From Actinomycetes bacterium (GTDB lineage: Bacteria; Actinomycetota; Thermoleophilia; Gaiellales; Gaiellaceae), in the NCBI GenBank assembly GCA_025358355.1, contig JANYJX010000005.1, positions 1-36,569 of the forward strand: a DNA stretch of 36,569 nucleotides, read 5' to 3'. The notes under the pieces were generated by a model. That model was given only the letters and a program-made list of their open reading frames with translations. It made no database searches and was not told where the DNA came from. This document shows, piece after piece, positions 26,201 to 34,478 of this stretch (position 1 is the first letter of the stretch; every line of letters starts with the position of its first letter). The position numbers and the translations under genes were made by a program.

Positions 26201-26526
26201 TTGATGCCGACGCGAAGACGCAGAGCCGCTGCGTCCAACCCGAGCCGGGCCCCGAGGTGGTCGACCGCCGACGCAAGCGCGAGACCCGCTGCGACGGCGC
26301 GTTCTGCGTCGTCGTCTTCCGTGCGTGGAATGCCAAACACGGCGACCGCCGCGTCGCCGATGAACTTCTCCAGCACGCCGCGATAGCGCCCGACCGTCTC
26401 ACGCACCGTCTCGAAGTACGCGTCCTGAACGGTGAGTACGTCCTCCGCGTCGAGCGACTCCGAGAGACTCGTAAACCCGACGAGGTCGGCGAACAGGACG
26501 CTGACGATTCGGCGCTCCGGCTCCAC
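23242..26526 (-). CDS. Class III adenylate cyclase fused to AAA-type ATPase and TPR-rich C-terminus
   Basis: This 1094-residue cytosolic protein has a cyclase domain at 1-165. It has metal Asp14 (FADLVGFTS) and Asp58 (EKFIGDAAVAVFG), base-specifying Lys54 and Asp128, and transition-state Asn131 and Arg135 (GDTVNVAARLQ). The full set predicts active ATP cyclisation. A P-loop follows at APPGTGKSR (~230-238) with a Walker B-like WIAEDVHWAEGD near 345. After about 500 the sequence is helical TPR-type repeats. This is the LuxR-like STAND/AAA layout common in actinobacteria. The effector that gates the cyclase is unknown. The DUF294 protein at 2753-4609, with its cNMP-binding domain, is a possible responder elsewhere in the window. 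Confidence 0.91.
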   Translation of the reverse strand: MEPERRIVSVLFADLVGFTSLSESLDAEDVLTVQDAYFETVRETVGRYRGVLEKFIGDAAVAVFGIPRTEDDDAERAVAAGLALASAVDHLGARLGLDAAALRLRVGINTGEALVTAGSAERGPVTGDTVNVAARLQSEAPPGGVLISATTVLAVDAAFELEEPLSIQLKGKAEPVGASVVRGTRAARSREDTMSGLHAPLLGRDVELTLLLDALERAKNGAGELILVVAPPGTGKSRLADELERIAPTEVCVRRVRARADALAPYEPVAQLVSSSTGGLRGRTLAQKLELGGVSKDRAEVVVGELELLLGSEHATQAREPAGASERDAIFAAWLDGLGALAEGRCELWIAEDVHWAEGDTIGFLRQAARARSPGRLIVATTRPSLLERISDDDANNLLQLPPLSPSDTAGLITSLVGDALPPELVQRIADRSDGNPLFVEELLRMWISVGLLVRRSSSWALTGLASEVPLPATVQAIYAAQIDDLPPEARDLARRASVAGRRFPRSALDPLGVREPDTGLASLLRRKLVDGPDEDSALGDSYHFRHALLRDAGYLSLTRAERARLHLRLARWLEDKAAGEPTALAELVGRHYAAAAESVPALAPEIEHEVTRERASELAATWLELAAKHALGLAAFETAAATLRRALEHTPTERPLDLARRLTLLGEATAYAASMEEGAARLEEAVALARETFATHASTEARETYVNAVVGLGTVRNQQIRFSEAGEFANTALEALGAGDDAGTARLLLLRAFSVNAATDETDGPRADSERALAIASRLGDRAIELQALERLLMIRADSTPDEWASLAELALAAGRFEVATRALRVQADASVGDHPSSALTIVDEADRLAQARGLTESRAWCNYTRAEALFVLGEWDDAVAAGLRAVALGEEHGYHRAVVRTWHTILPIAAARGDVPLLARAEAWYAARAGELARVDSLYGRVMSSANHLRLAQVGLEPPFVPEPGPRIDAFELAYTGPSWLAALETVVEAWLAAGELEAVGDALSRLRLAQTRLGARLGAGMVDLLTARFGESGGPDAPEVAARRALESFHEVSAPWWAARAIKVLERAGKAHEELLAELAGVEQRLGAHVG

Positions 26527-26558
26527 CCACCAAGGCTATGCCGTGACCGGAGCGGGCG

Positions 26559-27815
26559 CTACTCGGCGACTGGTTCGCGCTCGAGCTCGAACGCGGCGTG
26601 CAGCGCGCGCACCGCGCGCGGGATGTCGCCGCGCTCGATCATGCAAGAGATCTTGATCGGCGAGGTCGAGATCATTTCAAGGTTGATGTCGAGGTCGGCG
26701 AGCGTGCGGAACATCTTCGCCGCGACGCCCGGGTGAGAGCGCATCCCCGCGCCGATGAGCGACACCTTGCCGAGATCGTGGTTCTCCTCGATCTCCATCG
26801 TGCCGAGGGCGGCGGTTGCCACGTCGATCGCGCCTCGTGTCGCAGGGACATCCTCCGCAGGAACGGAGAACGACAGCTCGGCGACGCCATGGACGACGTT
26901 CTGGATGATCGTGTCGACGTTGACCGCGGCCGCAGCAGCAGCGTCGAAGACCGTCGCCGCGGCGCCCGGCCGGTCGGGAATCCCGCTCAGCGTGAACACG
27001 ACTTCGGACTCGTTGTGGGTCACGGCGGACACGATTGGCTGCTCCATCCCCGTATTCTCCTGAATCCACGTACCCGGCTCGTCGGAGAACGTCGAGCGCG
27101 CGTGGATGCGGACACCGTGGTTCCGCGCGAGCTCGACGGAGCGGAGCATCAGCACCTTCGCACCGGAGGCAGACATCTCCAACATTTCCTCGTACGAGAT
27201 CGCCAGCAGCTTGCGCGCGTCGGGGACGATGCGCGGGTCTGCGGTAAACACGCCTGGCACATCGGAGTAGATCTCGCAGGCTGCTCCGAGCGCCGCCGCC
27301 AGTGCGACCGCGGTCGCGTCGGTGCCGCCGCGACCGAGTGTTGTCACGTCCATCGTCTCGCGCGAGAAGCCCTGGAAGCCAGCGACGAGCACGATCTTCC
27401 CCTCCGCGAGCGCGGCCTCGATCCTTGTCGCGCGGATCTCGGTGATCTTCGCCTTCGTGTGCGACGAGTCGGTGAGGATGCCGGCCTGCGATCCGGTGAG
27501 CGAGACGGCGACGTGACCAAGGTCGTGGATCGCCATCGCGACGAGCGCGCACGCGATCCGCTCGCCGGTCGAGAGCAGCATGTCGAGCTCGCGCCCGTTT
27601 GGATCCGGCGAGACGTCGTGCGCGAGCGCGATCAGGCTGTCGGTCGTCTTGCCCATCGCCGAGACCGTGCCCACGACCTCGAGCCCGCGCTCGTGGGCGG
27701 CCGCGATCTGGCGTGCGACGTTCTTGATCTTCTCCGGGTCGGCGACCGACGAGCCGCCGAACTTCATCACGACCCGTTCAGGCCGGTGGGCGGGGAGATT
27801 CGTCACGCGCCACAT
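26559..27815 (-). CDS. lysC: Aspartate kinase
   Basis: This 418-residue enzyme phosphorylates aspartate, the first step toward Lys, Thr, Met and DAP. The N-terminal motif [20 protein letters not shown] binds ATP. Other elements are [15 protein letters not shown]-like [13 protein letters not shown] and [16 protein letters not shown]. Two C-terminal ACT domains ([20 protein letters not shown] and [20 protein letters not shown]) predict allosteric control by Lys or Thr. ATG 27815 ([10 protein letters not shown]) is the likely start; GTG 27806 is an alternative. The longer upstream frame overlaps the divergent peptidase gene and is rejected. It is single in the window and lies 32 bases after the cyclase start. 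Confidence 0.96.
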   Translation of the reverse strand: MWRVTNLPAHRPERVVMKFGGSSVADPEKIKNVARQIAAAHERGLEVVGTVSAMGKTTDSLIALAHDVSPDPNGRELDMLLSTGERIACALVAMAIHDLGHVAVSLTGSQAGILTDSSHTKAKITEIRATRIEAALAEGKIVLVAGFQGFSRETMDVTTLGRGGTDATAVALAAALGAACEIYSDVPGVFTADPRIVPDARKLLAISYEEMLEMSASGAKVLMLRSVELARNHGVRIHARSTFSDEPGTWIQENTGMEQPIVSAVTHNESEVVFTLSGIPDRPGAAATVFDAAAAAAVNVDTIIQNVVHGVAELSFSVPAEDVPATRGAIDVATAALGTMEIEENHDLGKVSLIGAGMRSHPGVAAKMFRTLADLDINLEMISTSPIKISCMIERGDIPRAVRALHAAFELEREPVAE

Positions 27816-27872
27816 TGTCGCGACACCGCGCGGGTCGCGGAGGCACAACGCGTTCTGTAGCGTCCAGAGCGC

Positions 27873-29033
27873 ATGAACTGGAAGCGTGACGACGTGCGGC
27901 TCGAGCGGGTTCGCGCGCTGATGGCCGCTCGCGGGCTCGATGCGCTCGTTGTGCGCGCGCCCGACAACGTCGTCTACCTGACGAACTTCTGGGGCATGAA
28001 GGGGTTCGAGGCCGTCGTCTTCCCGCGCGAGGGCGAGCCGACGCTCGTCACGCTCACAGCGTCTGAGGAAGATGCGCATAGAGCTGCCTGGACGAGCGAC
28101 ATTCGCCTCGTCTCCGGCTACGAGCCTGCGGATCCGCGGCCTGCGCCGCTTCGCGCACTTGCGATCGCCGCTGCGGTCGCGCGTGAGCACGGCGCGGTCG
28201 GGCTCGAGCTGTCGCTCGGCACGCAGGCAACAGATCGCATGGTGGGCGAGCCGACGACGTACTCGAAGGGTTGGTTCGACGCGTTCCCGGGAGCGCTCGA
28301 TGCGACCGGGCTGCTCGCGGATGCACGTGCCGTAAAGACCGAGCAGGAGGTCGAGCGGATGCGACTCGCCAACGAGATCGCCGCCGCCGCTATGCAGCAC
28401 GTCTCAGCGCGCATCCGGCCCGGCCAGACCGAAGCGCACGTGGCGGCGCTCTGGCAAGCGTTCGTCCACGGCGAGGGAACCGGCTGGCAGGGGCGGGTCG
28501 ATCTAGCGTTCGGCTTCTCGCTGATCTGGGCCGGCAAGGGGATCAAGACCTTCACCGCGACCGGGACGCGGCCGGTGGTCGCGGGCCAGCCGACGCTGTT
28601 CGAGATCTGGGTCTGCGCCGACGGCTACTGGTGCGACCACACGAAGAACCTCGTCTGCGGCGAGCTCGAACCGGCGTATCGCGACCTCGAGCAGCGGCTG
28701 CTCGAGGTCTACCGCGACGGCGTCGAGTTCTGCCGGCCGGGCGCGAGCCTGGCCGACCTCGACCGGCGGATGCGCGCCGGGATCGACGCGATCGGCTCCC
28801 CGGTGGCGGTCTCGCACGGCATCTGCCACGGCGTCGGCGCGCGGGCGCACGAGCCGCCGTGGGCGCACCAGGCCGCGCCCGGCGAGGTGCTGGAAGGGAT
28901 GGTGCTCGCGCTCGAGCCGGCTGTCTACTGGGAAGGCGGCGGCGGGCTACGCATCGAGGACAACTTCCTGATTACAGCGGCGGGCGCCGAGCAGCTCTCG
29001 CCGTTCCCAGACGGCATCGTCCAGGCCGGCTGA
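27873..29033 (+). CDS. M24 family metallopeptidase (Xaa-Pro peptidase / creatinase fold)
   Basis: The product is 386 residues. An N-terminal creatinase-like domain ([19 protein letters not shown]) precedes a pita-bread domain. Metal positions by alignment are Glu244 (TLFEIWV; normally Asp), Asp255 ([10 protein letters not shown]), His319 ([12 protein letters not shown]), Glu348 (LALEPAVYW) and Glu362 (GLRIEDNFL). The first ligand is thus Glu in place of Asp, so metal binding or activity may differ. It could be a peptidase, a creatinase-like hydrolase or an inactive paralogue. It is divergent from lysC with 57 bases between them. Confidence 0.88.
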   Translation: MNWKRDDVRLERVRALMAARGLDALVVRAPDNVVYLTNFWGMKGFEAVVFPREGEPTLVTLTASEEDAHRAAWTSDIRLVSGYEPADPRPAPLRALAIAAAVAREHGAVGLELSLGTQATDRMVGEPTTYSKGWFDAFPGALDATGLLADARAVKTEQEVERMRLANEIAAAAMQHVSARIRPGQTEAHVAALWQAFVHGEGTGWQGRVDLAFGFSLIWAGKGIKTFTATGTRPVVAGQPTLFEIWVCADGYWCDHTKNLVCGELEPAYRDLEQRLLEVYRDGVEFCRPGASLADLDRRMRAGIDAIGSPVAVSHGICHGVGARAHEPPWAHQAAPGEVLEGMVLALEPAVYWEGGGGLRIEDNFLITAAGAEQLSPFPDGIVQAG

Positions 29034-29043
29034 CTGGCAGCCG

Positions 29044-29080
29044 CGCGGCTGTCCCCCTTTTAGGTGACAGCTGTCCCGGT
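29044..29080. repeat. Short intergenic repeat with a GACAGCTGTC palindrome
   Basis: The gap after the M24 gene contains GCTGTCCCCC, TTTTAGG and the perfect palindrome GACAGCTGTC (29066-29075), then CCC. CTGTCCC occurs twice, 24 bases apart. This may be a dispersed element or an operator; no copy is evident elsewhere in the window. Confidence 0.3.
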
Positions 29081-29133
29081 CGCGGGGGTTGATCGAAGGG
29101 TGCCGGCAGGAGAGAATCGGGAGCCTTGCGGCA

Positions 29134-29790
29134 GTGCCAGAATCTGTGAGTGCCCTTTCTCTTGTCAGGAGGTTCCGCGGACGCGCTGCAAGCTCGACGC
29201 TAGACGCAGTCCGTGAAGCGAACGAGGCGACCGTGGCGGCGCTTGCTGCAGCCCTCGAGCTACGCGATGACAAGACAGGAAGCCACGCGCGGCGGGTGAC
29301 GGCAATCGCGGTCTCGATCGCGCGCGTCGTAGATTCCGAGCTCGCCGACGACACCGACGTTCGCTTCGGCTACCTGCTGCACGACATCGGCAAGATCGGG
29401 ATCCCAGACCGGATCCTGCTCAAGCGGGCCGCGTTGACGCGCGACGAGAGGCGAATCATGGAGACGCACACCGAGCTCGGCGAGTCTCTGATCAGCTCGT
29501 TGCCACACCTCCAGGGTGTTGCGCGCGAGGTGATCGTCCACCATCACGAACGGTGGGACGGTACCGGCTATCCGCGCGGCCTCGCGGGCGAGGCGATTCC
29601 GCTGGCGGCGCGCATCTTTGCCGTGGCGGACGCGTTCGATGCCCTCACGAGTGATCGGCCGTACCGGCAAGCGGTGAGCGACAGCGAGGCGCTGGCCGAG
29701 ATCTGCAACCACTCGGGAACGCAGTTCGACCCGGACGTCGTCGAAGCGCTCGTCCGCGTCGACCGCGTGCCGCTTCTCGCTGTTAGCTAG
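29134..29790 (+). CDS. HD-GYP domain phosphodiesterase
   Basis: The product is 218 residues if GTG 29134 is used. GGGAGCC lies about 8 bases upstream; TTG 29089 and GTG 29146 are alternatives. HD-GYP motifs are His51 (GSHARRV), His83-Asp84 (YLLHDIGKIGIPD), His136-138 (VIVHHHERWDGTGYPRG) and VADAFDALTSDRPYR. This fits cyclic di-GMP hydrolysis. There is no separate sensor domain, so the first ~35 residues are the only regulatory candidate. Its stop shares CTAG with the convergent hydrolase stop. Confidence 0.88.
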   Translation: MPESVSALSLVRRFRGRAASSTLDAVREANEATVAALAAALELRDDKTGSHARRVTAIAVSIARVVDSELADDTDVRFGYLLHDIGKIGIPDRILLKRAALTRDERRIMETHTELGESLISSLPHLQGVAREVIVHHHERWDGTGYPRGLAGEAIPLAARIFAVADAFDALTSDRPYRQAVSDSEALAEICNHSGTQFDPDVVEALVRVDRVPLLAVS

Positions 29791-30641
29791 CTGCCGAGCA
29801 AGAAGCGGGTGACAGCCTCGGCGAACGCGTCGCCCTGCTCGACCCACAGCATGTGCCCGCACTCCGGCAGGATCACGAGCTCGGAGCCTGGAACGAGCGC
29901 AGCGACCTCACGGGCGCACGCCGGCCCGGTGACGAAGTCGTCGTCGCCGGTGATCACGAGCGTCGGCGCCGTAATTGAGGGCAACTGTGCGCGAACATCG
30001 AACGTCGGGAAGCCGTCGGTCTCCCAGGAGCGCATTGCGTCGGCGTTCGGGAGGTCGTCCTCGACCGCCGCGGCGTAGCGCCGCGCCCGCTCGTCGTAGC
30101 GGTGAAAGTACAGCGGCAGCATGTCGGCCATCGCTTGGCGGAGTTCCTCCGGCTCGGCTTCGCCGCTCGCTTCGAGATCGAGCGCCATTTTGGCCTTCGG
30201 GAACCACGGCTCGGCTTCGCAACGCGCTATGCCTCGTTCCTGCTCGGCGGTCTGCTCTTCGCCGAAGCGCGCGGCACCGCCAGCGACCACGAGGCACGTC
30301 GCGCGATCAGGGTGCGCGATGCCGTACGAAAGCGCGACCATTGCGCCGTGTGAGAAGCCGAGCAGTGAGATCTGCTCGAGGCCGAGATGTTCTCGAAGCT
30401 CTTCGATGTCGCCGACGTAGTCGTCGAATCGATACGCGCCCGGGTCGGCAGGACTGTCCGAGCCGCCGGTTCCGCGCGGGTCGAGCAGCACAAGGGTGAA
30501 GCTCTCGCCGATTCCGCCGAGATCGGTGAGGTAGCTCGCCGAGAGCCCCGGGCCGCCAGGGTGGCAGACGAGAACCGGCCCGGCGCCGACGGTGCGGTAC
30601 GCGAGTTTCCGCCCGTCGGAAGTGGTGAGCGTCGCGTTCAC
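29787..30641 (-). CDS. Alpha/beta hydrolase (proline iminopeptidase-like)
   Basis: This 284-residue cytosolic hydrolase has HPGGPG (27-32) as its oxyanion region. The nucleophile is Ser97 in LLGFSHGAMVAL. The acid is Asp near 235 (ITGDDDFV) and the base is His263 (PECGHMLW). The HGGPG-type loop and cap insertion resemble proline iminopeptidases and related C-C hydrolases. GTG 30641 overlaps the stop of a short upstream frame as GTGA. It is last in the sugar-kinase run and may be co-transcribed with it, but a role in that pathway is not shown. Confidence 0.9.
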   Translation of the reverse strand: MNATLTTSDGRKLAYRTVGAGPVLVCHPGGPGLSASYLTDLGGIGESFTLVLLDPRGTGGSDSPADPGAYRFDDYVGDIEELREHLGLEQISLLGFSHGAMVALSYGIAHPDRATCLVVAGGAARFGEEQTAEQERGIARCEAEPWFPKAKMALDLEASGEAEPEELRQAMADMLPLYFHRYDERARRYAAAVEDDLPNADAMRSWETDGFPTFDVRAQLPSITAPTLVITGDDDFVTGPACAREVAALVPGSELVILPECGHMLWVEQGDAFAEAVTRFLLGS

Positions 30642-30808
30642 GAGCGGGCCACCAGGTATTCCCAGGGGATTGTGATTGCGATGGTGCTTGCGCGCTCGAG
30701 AGCGCGGCCCGTAGTAACGACACCGCGCCCCCGCCCGGCATACGTCTCGGCAAGCCGCAGCTCAATGCCAGAGGTCACGCGGCCGTTGACAACCGCTCTC
30801 GCGCTCAC
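30638..30808 (-). CDS. Small hypothetical protein between the kinase and hydrolase genes
   Basis: This open frame fills the otherwise empty gap after the kinase gene and ends as GTGA inside the hydrolase start, the coupling pattern used throughout this window. From GTG 30808 it is 56 residues (VSARAVVNGRVTSGIELRLA, later RASTIAITIPWEYLVARS). A CTG at 30868 would overlap the kinase stop as CTGA and give 76 residues, adding TDGRPLGAREEPPIPILQL. The composition looks protein-like, with alternating hydrophobic strands. I do not recognise a family. Confidence 0.5.
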   Translation of the reverse strand: MSARAVVNGRVTSGIELRLAETYAGRGRGVVTTGRALERASTIAITIPWEYLVARS

Positions 30809-30864
30809 GAGCTGGAGGATAGGGATCGGAGGCTCCTCGCGCGCGCCGAGCGGACGTCCGTCAG

Positions 30865-31779
30865 TCAGACCTCGCGTACGACCGCGCTGTCGCGCAGCGC
30901 CTCAGCTCGATCTCGGAGCAGGACACCGGCACCGGGGATCTCGGCGTTTGCCGAGGCCGCTCCTAACGCGAGCCCAAAGGCGTCTCGCCAGTCTCCTCCG
31001 CGGTCGAGCGCGACGAGGAGTCCCGCCAGAAACGCGTCGCCACTCCCGACGGCATACAGCCCAAAAGCGTCGACGTGGCCGCTCATCGCCGTACCGTCAC
31101 GGAGGATCATGATCGCCCCTCGCTCGCCGAGCGTTACGATCGCCACATGCCCTTCGCCGCCCGCATCGGCCCAGAGTTGCCGCGCGGCGCCTAGCGCGTC
31201 GGCGAACGTCACGACTGCCCGATTCGTCGCCGCCGCACACTCGGCCGCGTTCAACTTGACGATGCTCGGACGCGCCGCGATGCCGGCTGCGGTCGAGTCG
31301 AAGGCCGTAATGCCTGCTCCGGTCATCAGCTCGATGTAGCCCATGGCGTGGGCGCCCGGCGGGAGCGAGCCCGAGATCGACATGACCGTCGCGCCGCCCA
31401 CTTTCTGGTGGACTGCCGTCACGAACTGGTGCCAAACATCAGCGCCGACCTGCGCGCCTCGCTCGTAGAACTCAGTCAGTAAGCCGCTCGACCGGTCTGC
31501 GACAGACACGCACGTCCGGGTGTCGTCTTGCGCCCAGACCGGTGTCACAGCAACCCCTGATTCCCCGAGCTGCTCGCAGATCCACCGTCCTGTGAAGCCG
31601 CCGACGAGTGCGATCGCGTGCACCTCGGCGCCGAGCGCTGCGGCTGCCCGCGCGCAGTTCAAGCCCTTCCCACCGGCAACGTGTGCCTCGCCGACCATGC
31701 GGTGGATCTCTCCGACCGCGAGCCGTTCCACCTCGAGCAGCCTGTCGACAGAAGGGTTCGCTGCGACGCAGAGAATCAT
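30865..31779 (-). CDS. PfkB-family 1-phosphofructokinase / tagatose-6-phosphate kinase-like
   Basis: The product is 304 residues. ATG 31779 overlaps the preceding kinase stop as ATGA. Motifs are NPSVDRLLEVERL near the N-terminus, AHVAGGKGLNCARAAAALGA (GGKGLN at 36-41) and VGSGDAFLAG with catalytic Asp248 (GSGD rather than GAGD). This is the FruK/LacC subfamily pattern, which phosphorylates C1 or C6 of ketohexose phosphates. With the SIS isomerase and LacD-like aldolase nearby, phosphorylation of a ketose phosphate to a bisphosphate is the natural inference. The exact sugar is unknown. Confidence 0.9.
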   Translation of the reverse strand: MILCVAANPSVDRLLEVERLAVGEIHRMVGEAHVAGGKGLNCARAAAALGAEVHAIALVGGFTGRWICEQLGESGVAVTPVWAQDDTRTCVSVADRSSGLLTEFYERGAQVGADVWHQFVTAVHQKVGGATVMSISGSLPPGAHAMGYIELMTGAGITAFDSTAAGIAARPSIVKLNAAECAAATNRAVVTFADALGAARQLWADAGGEGHVAIVTLGERGAIMILRDGTAMSGHVDAFGLYAVGSGDAFLAGLLVALDRGGDWRDAFGLALGAASANAEIPGAGVLLRDRAEALRDSAVVREV

Positions 31780-32705
31780 TCCGCGGCCTCGACTTCGGCC
31801 ATCGTCGCCTGCCCGTCGGTGCCGCCCGCCGTGCGTGTCGACAGAGTCCCGCAGCGGCACGCGATCGCCAGCGACTCCGGAATCGACTTCCCGGCCAGCC
31901 TGCCGACAAGGAACCCGGCGTTGAAGCTGTCGCCCGCGCCGACGGTGTCGACGATCGCAGTCGGTTGGGCTGCAGGGCAACGCGAGATTCCCGCTGGCCC
32001 GTGCGCCAAGGCGCCGTCACGACCGAGCTTCACAATCACCGCCGGGCCTAGCGCAAAGAGCGCCGCAGCCGCCCGGGCAGGTTCCGATTGCCCCGAGATC
32101 CGCGAAGCCTCCTCGGCATTGACGAAGAGATAGTCTGCTGTCGCGAGAACCTCCGTGAGGCCGCCGTCCCACTGCTCACTGGGATCCCAATTCGTGTCCA
32201 TCGACGTCGTCAAGCCCATGCTTCGCGCGGTCTTGAGGAGTTCTCTCAAGCCTGGCCGCAGCCCGGCCAAGAGGAAGAACGGCGTCACGTGCAGGTGCCG
32301 TGCCTCGGCGAGCAACGCGATGTCGACATGCTCCGCCGCGAGTTTCTCGATCGTGCCGAGAGCAGTCAGGATCGCGCGTTCGCCTTCGGCGGCGAGGATG
32401 ATCGAGATTCCGGTCGACGCGCTCTGCGTCGTGGCAATCCCTGTCGTATCGACGCCGCGCTCGGCGAGCTTGGCCCGCATGAACTCGCCGTAGACGTCGT
32501 CTCCGACGAGGGAGCAGAGCGCAGTCCGCGCGCCGAGGCGAGCAGCGCCGCACGCCGTGATCGCTGCCGAGCCGCCAACAACGAGGGGCGCGTCGTCGAC
32601 GATTTGCTCGACGTCTCCGAATACGGGCCGCACGTTGGCCCCGCTAACGACCAGATCGGGGCAGCAGTCGCCGACGACAACAAGATCCAGTCGGCGCGCG
32701 CTCAA
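31776..32705 (-). CDS. PfkB-family sugar kinase (ribokinase-like)
   Basis: The product is 309 residues from a TTG start at 32705; GGGAGAGG lies ~11 bases upstream and no ATG or GTG in frame is nearer. Motifs are VVVGDCCPDLVV, PLVVGGSAAITACGAARLGA, VKLGRDGAL and VDTVGAGDSFNAGF with catalytic Asp259. It is more like ribokinase and sugar kinases than FruK. In this cluster it could phosphorylate the free sugar before isomerisation, with the FruK-like partner acting later. It follows the SIS gene by 34 bases. Confidence 0.9.
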   Translation of the reverse strand: MSARRLDLVVVGDCCPDLVVSGANVRPVFGDVEQIVDDAPLVVGGSAAITACGAARLGARTALCSLVGDDVYGEFMRAKLAERGVDTTGIATTQSASTGISIILAAEGERAILTALGTIEKLAAEHVDIALLAEARHLHVTPFFLLAGLRPGLRELLKTARSMGLTTSMDTNWDPSEQWDGGLTEVLATADYLFVNAEEASRISGQSEPARAAAALFALGPAVIVKLGRDGALAHGPAGISRCPAAQPTAIVDTVGAGDSFNAGFLVGRLAGKSIPESLAIACRCGTLSTRTAGGTDGQATMAEVEAAE

Positions 32706-32739
32706 CCCAAGTCCAACCTCTCCCGTGCCTCGGTCATGT

Positions 32740-33618
32740 CTAGAGCACGACCGACCTTGTCAGGTTTCGCGGGCGGTCGGGATCGAGCCCGCGCGACTCA
32801 GCCAGGGCAACCGCAAACCGCTGCGCCAAGACAAGCGACACCATCGAGTCCCACGGGGGGGCGACGACCGTCGCGCCGACGCCGCGGATGTCGTCCAGGA
32901 GCTTCTCGTCGCCGACAGGCCCGATCGCCCAGACGAGTGTGCGCTCGTCGGCGACTGCGATCGGCCCATGGCGATACTCGAGCGCGGGATACGCCTCCAC
33001 CCACGCCTGCGCGGTCTCGCGAACCTTGAGCGCGGCCTCGCACGCAAGTGCCACTGCCCAACCTCGGCCGAGAAACGTAAACCGGTCGAAGGCCGAAGGA
33101 TCGGCGGGCAGCGCTGCCCGAACGACCTCTTCGGCTTGCGCAATCACCGGCTCGAGTCGCTCTCCGAGATGCGCCCTCAGCAATGCCAGCACCGATGTCG
33201 CAAACAGCGTCTGGACGACCGAGACCTCGTCTGCGAACTCGAGCACGATCTCAGCGTCGACGGCAGCGCCGACCGGCGAGCTCTCGACTGCGCAGATCGC
33301 GGTCGTCTTCGTCCCCGACCGGAGAGCTGCGAGCGTGCGAATCACCTCGGTTGTTGTTCCCGAACGCGAGATCGCGAGCACGGCGTCGTAGGAGCGCGCG
33401 ACCGGGAACTCTGACGCCGGGAACGCATCCGTATGACCGTGGCCCAACTGTTCTCTCAGCGCGGCAAAGGCCTGCGCCATGTATAGCGACGTCCCGCAAC
33501 CCATCACCGCAAGGCGCGCTCCGGTTGCGGGGAGCACGCTCTCGAGTTCCTTGGCGCGCAGCATCGCGGTGTGCCAGGCGCTCGGTTGACGATCGATTTC
33601 AAGCGATGTTGCACTCAT
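32740..33618 (-). CDS. SIS-domain sugar-phosphate isomerase / deaminase (GlmS/AgaS-like)
   Basis: This 292-residue protein has two SIS domains. The first has LAVMGCGTSLYMAQAF and LAISRSGTTTEVI (84-94), the phosphosugar-binding Ser/Thr loop. The second has FLGRGWAVALACEAALKVRE and EYRHGPIAVADERTLVW, similar to the GlmS C-terminal half and AgaS. There is no glutaminase domain. It could interconvert an aldose or amino-sugar phosphate with its ketose. It begins the minus-strand operon, back to back with the DeoR gene. Confidence 0.92.
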   Translation of the reverse strand: MSATSLEIDRQPSAWHTAMLRAKELESVLPATGARLAVMGCGTSLYMAQAFAALREQLGHGHTDAFPASEFPVARSYDAVLAISRSGTTTEVIRTLAALRSGTKTTAICAVESSPVGAAVDAEIVLEFADEVSVVQTLFATSVLALLRAHLGERLEPVIAQAEEVVRAALPADPSAFDRFTFLGRGWAVALACEAALKVRETAQAWVEAYPALEYRHGPIAVADERTLVWAIGPVGDEKLLDDIRGVGATVVAPPWDSMVSLVLAQRFAVALAESRGLDPDRPRNLTRSVVL

Positions 33619-33653
33619 ACGAGCAAACTACATCATCTTACGAGGCTGGTCGA

Positions 33654-33663
33654 GCGGATCCGC
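33654..33663. promoter_or_regulatory. GCGGATCCGC palindrome in the SIS-DeoR divergent gap
   Basis: A perfect 10-base palindrome lies 26 bases before the DeoR ATG in the 71-base gap shared by both operons. It is a candidate operator or part of a promoter. No clear -35/-10 pair is visible. Short palindromes occur by chance in GC-rich DNA. Confidence 0.25.
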
Positions 33664-33689
33664 CGCGATTCGGTAGGGTTGCTTGCAGA

Positions 33690-34448
33690 ATGCGTCAAGC
33701 AGAGCGTTTGAGCTTCATTCTCGAGCGGCTTGCCACGAGTGGCGCTGTTGGCGTCGTGGAGCTAGCCGCCGCGCTCAACGTATCGACCGCCTCGATCCGG
33801 CGCGACCTCCAAGTTCTTTCCGACCAGCGCCTCCTGTCGCGCACCCACGGCGGTGCGATCGCGCACGGCGTCCTCTACGAGCTGCCGTTGCGCTACCGAA
33901 GTAGCAAGAACGAGCCGGAGAAAAGCCAGGTTGCTGCCGAGGCCGCCGACCGGGTGACCGAGGGAATGTCCGTCGGCCTCACCGGTGGCACGACGACGAC
34001 CAAGGTCGCGCGAGCGATCGCGGGCAACAGACAACTAACGGTTGTGACGAACTCGCTCAGTATCGCGTCCGAGCTCGCCGTCAGGCAGGATCTGAAACTC
34101 GTCGTGACGGGCGGCGTCGCGCGAAGCTCTTCGTATGAGCTCGTCGGGCCGATCGCCGATCGGAGCCTCGCCGACATCAATCTCGACCTGGCGATCGTCG
34201 GAGTCGACGGGATCGCTGCCGAAGCTGGCCTCACCACCCACCACGAGATCGAGGCCCAGACGAACCGCGTGCTGATCGACCGTGCGGCGCATGTCATCGT
34301 CGTTGCCGACGCATCGAAGATCGGCAAGGTCGCCTTCGCGCGCATCTGCGAGGTCGGCCGCGTCGACGAGCTGATCACAAATGAGTCGGCCGACAAGACC
34401 GCCGTCGCGGCGCTCGCCCAGGCAGGCCTGCGGGTCACGATGGTCTAG
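33690..34448 (+). CDS. DeoR/GlpR-family transcriptional regulator
   Basis: The product is 252 residues from ATG 33690 (MRQAERLSFILERLATSG). The helix-turn-helix is VVELAAALNVSTASIRRDLQVLSDQRLLSRTHGGA, which carries the DeoR signature. The C-terminal sugar-phosphate sensor has SVGLTGGTTTTKVARAI and AIVGVDGIAAEAGLTTHHEIE. It is likely a repressor relieved by a phosphorylated sugar from this cluster. It is divergent from the SIS gene and precedes the aldolase by 41 bases, so it probably regulates both arms. Confidence 0.93.
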   Translation: MRQAERLSFILERLATSGAVGVVELAAALNVSTASIRRDLQVLSDQRLLSRTHGGAIAHGVLYELPLRYRSSKNEPEKSQVAAEAADRVTEGMSVGLTGGTTTTKVARAIAGNRQLTVVTNSLSIASELAVRQDLKLVVTGGVARSSSYELVGPIADRSLADINLDLAIVGVDGIAAEAGLTTHHEIEAQTNRVLIDRAAHVIVVADASKIGKVAFARICEVGRVDELITNESADKTAVAALAQAGLRVTMV

Positions 34449-34478
34449 GCGTGTCCATCTGTGGCGACATGTGCTAGA

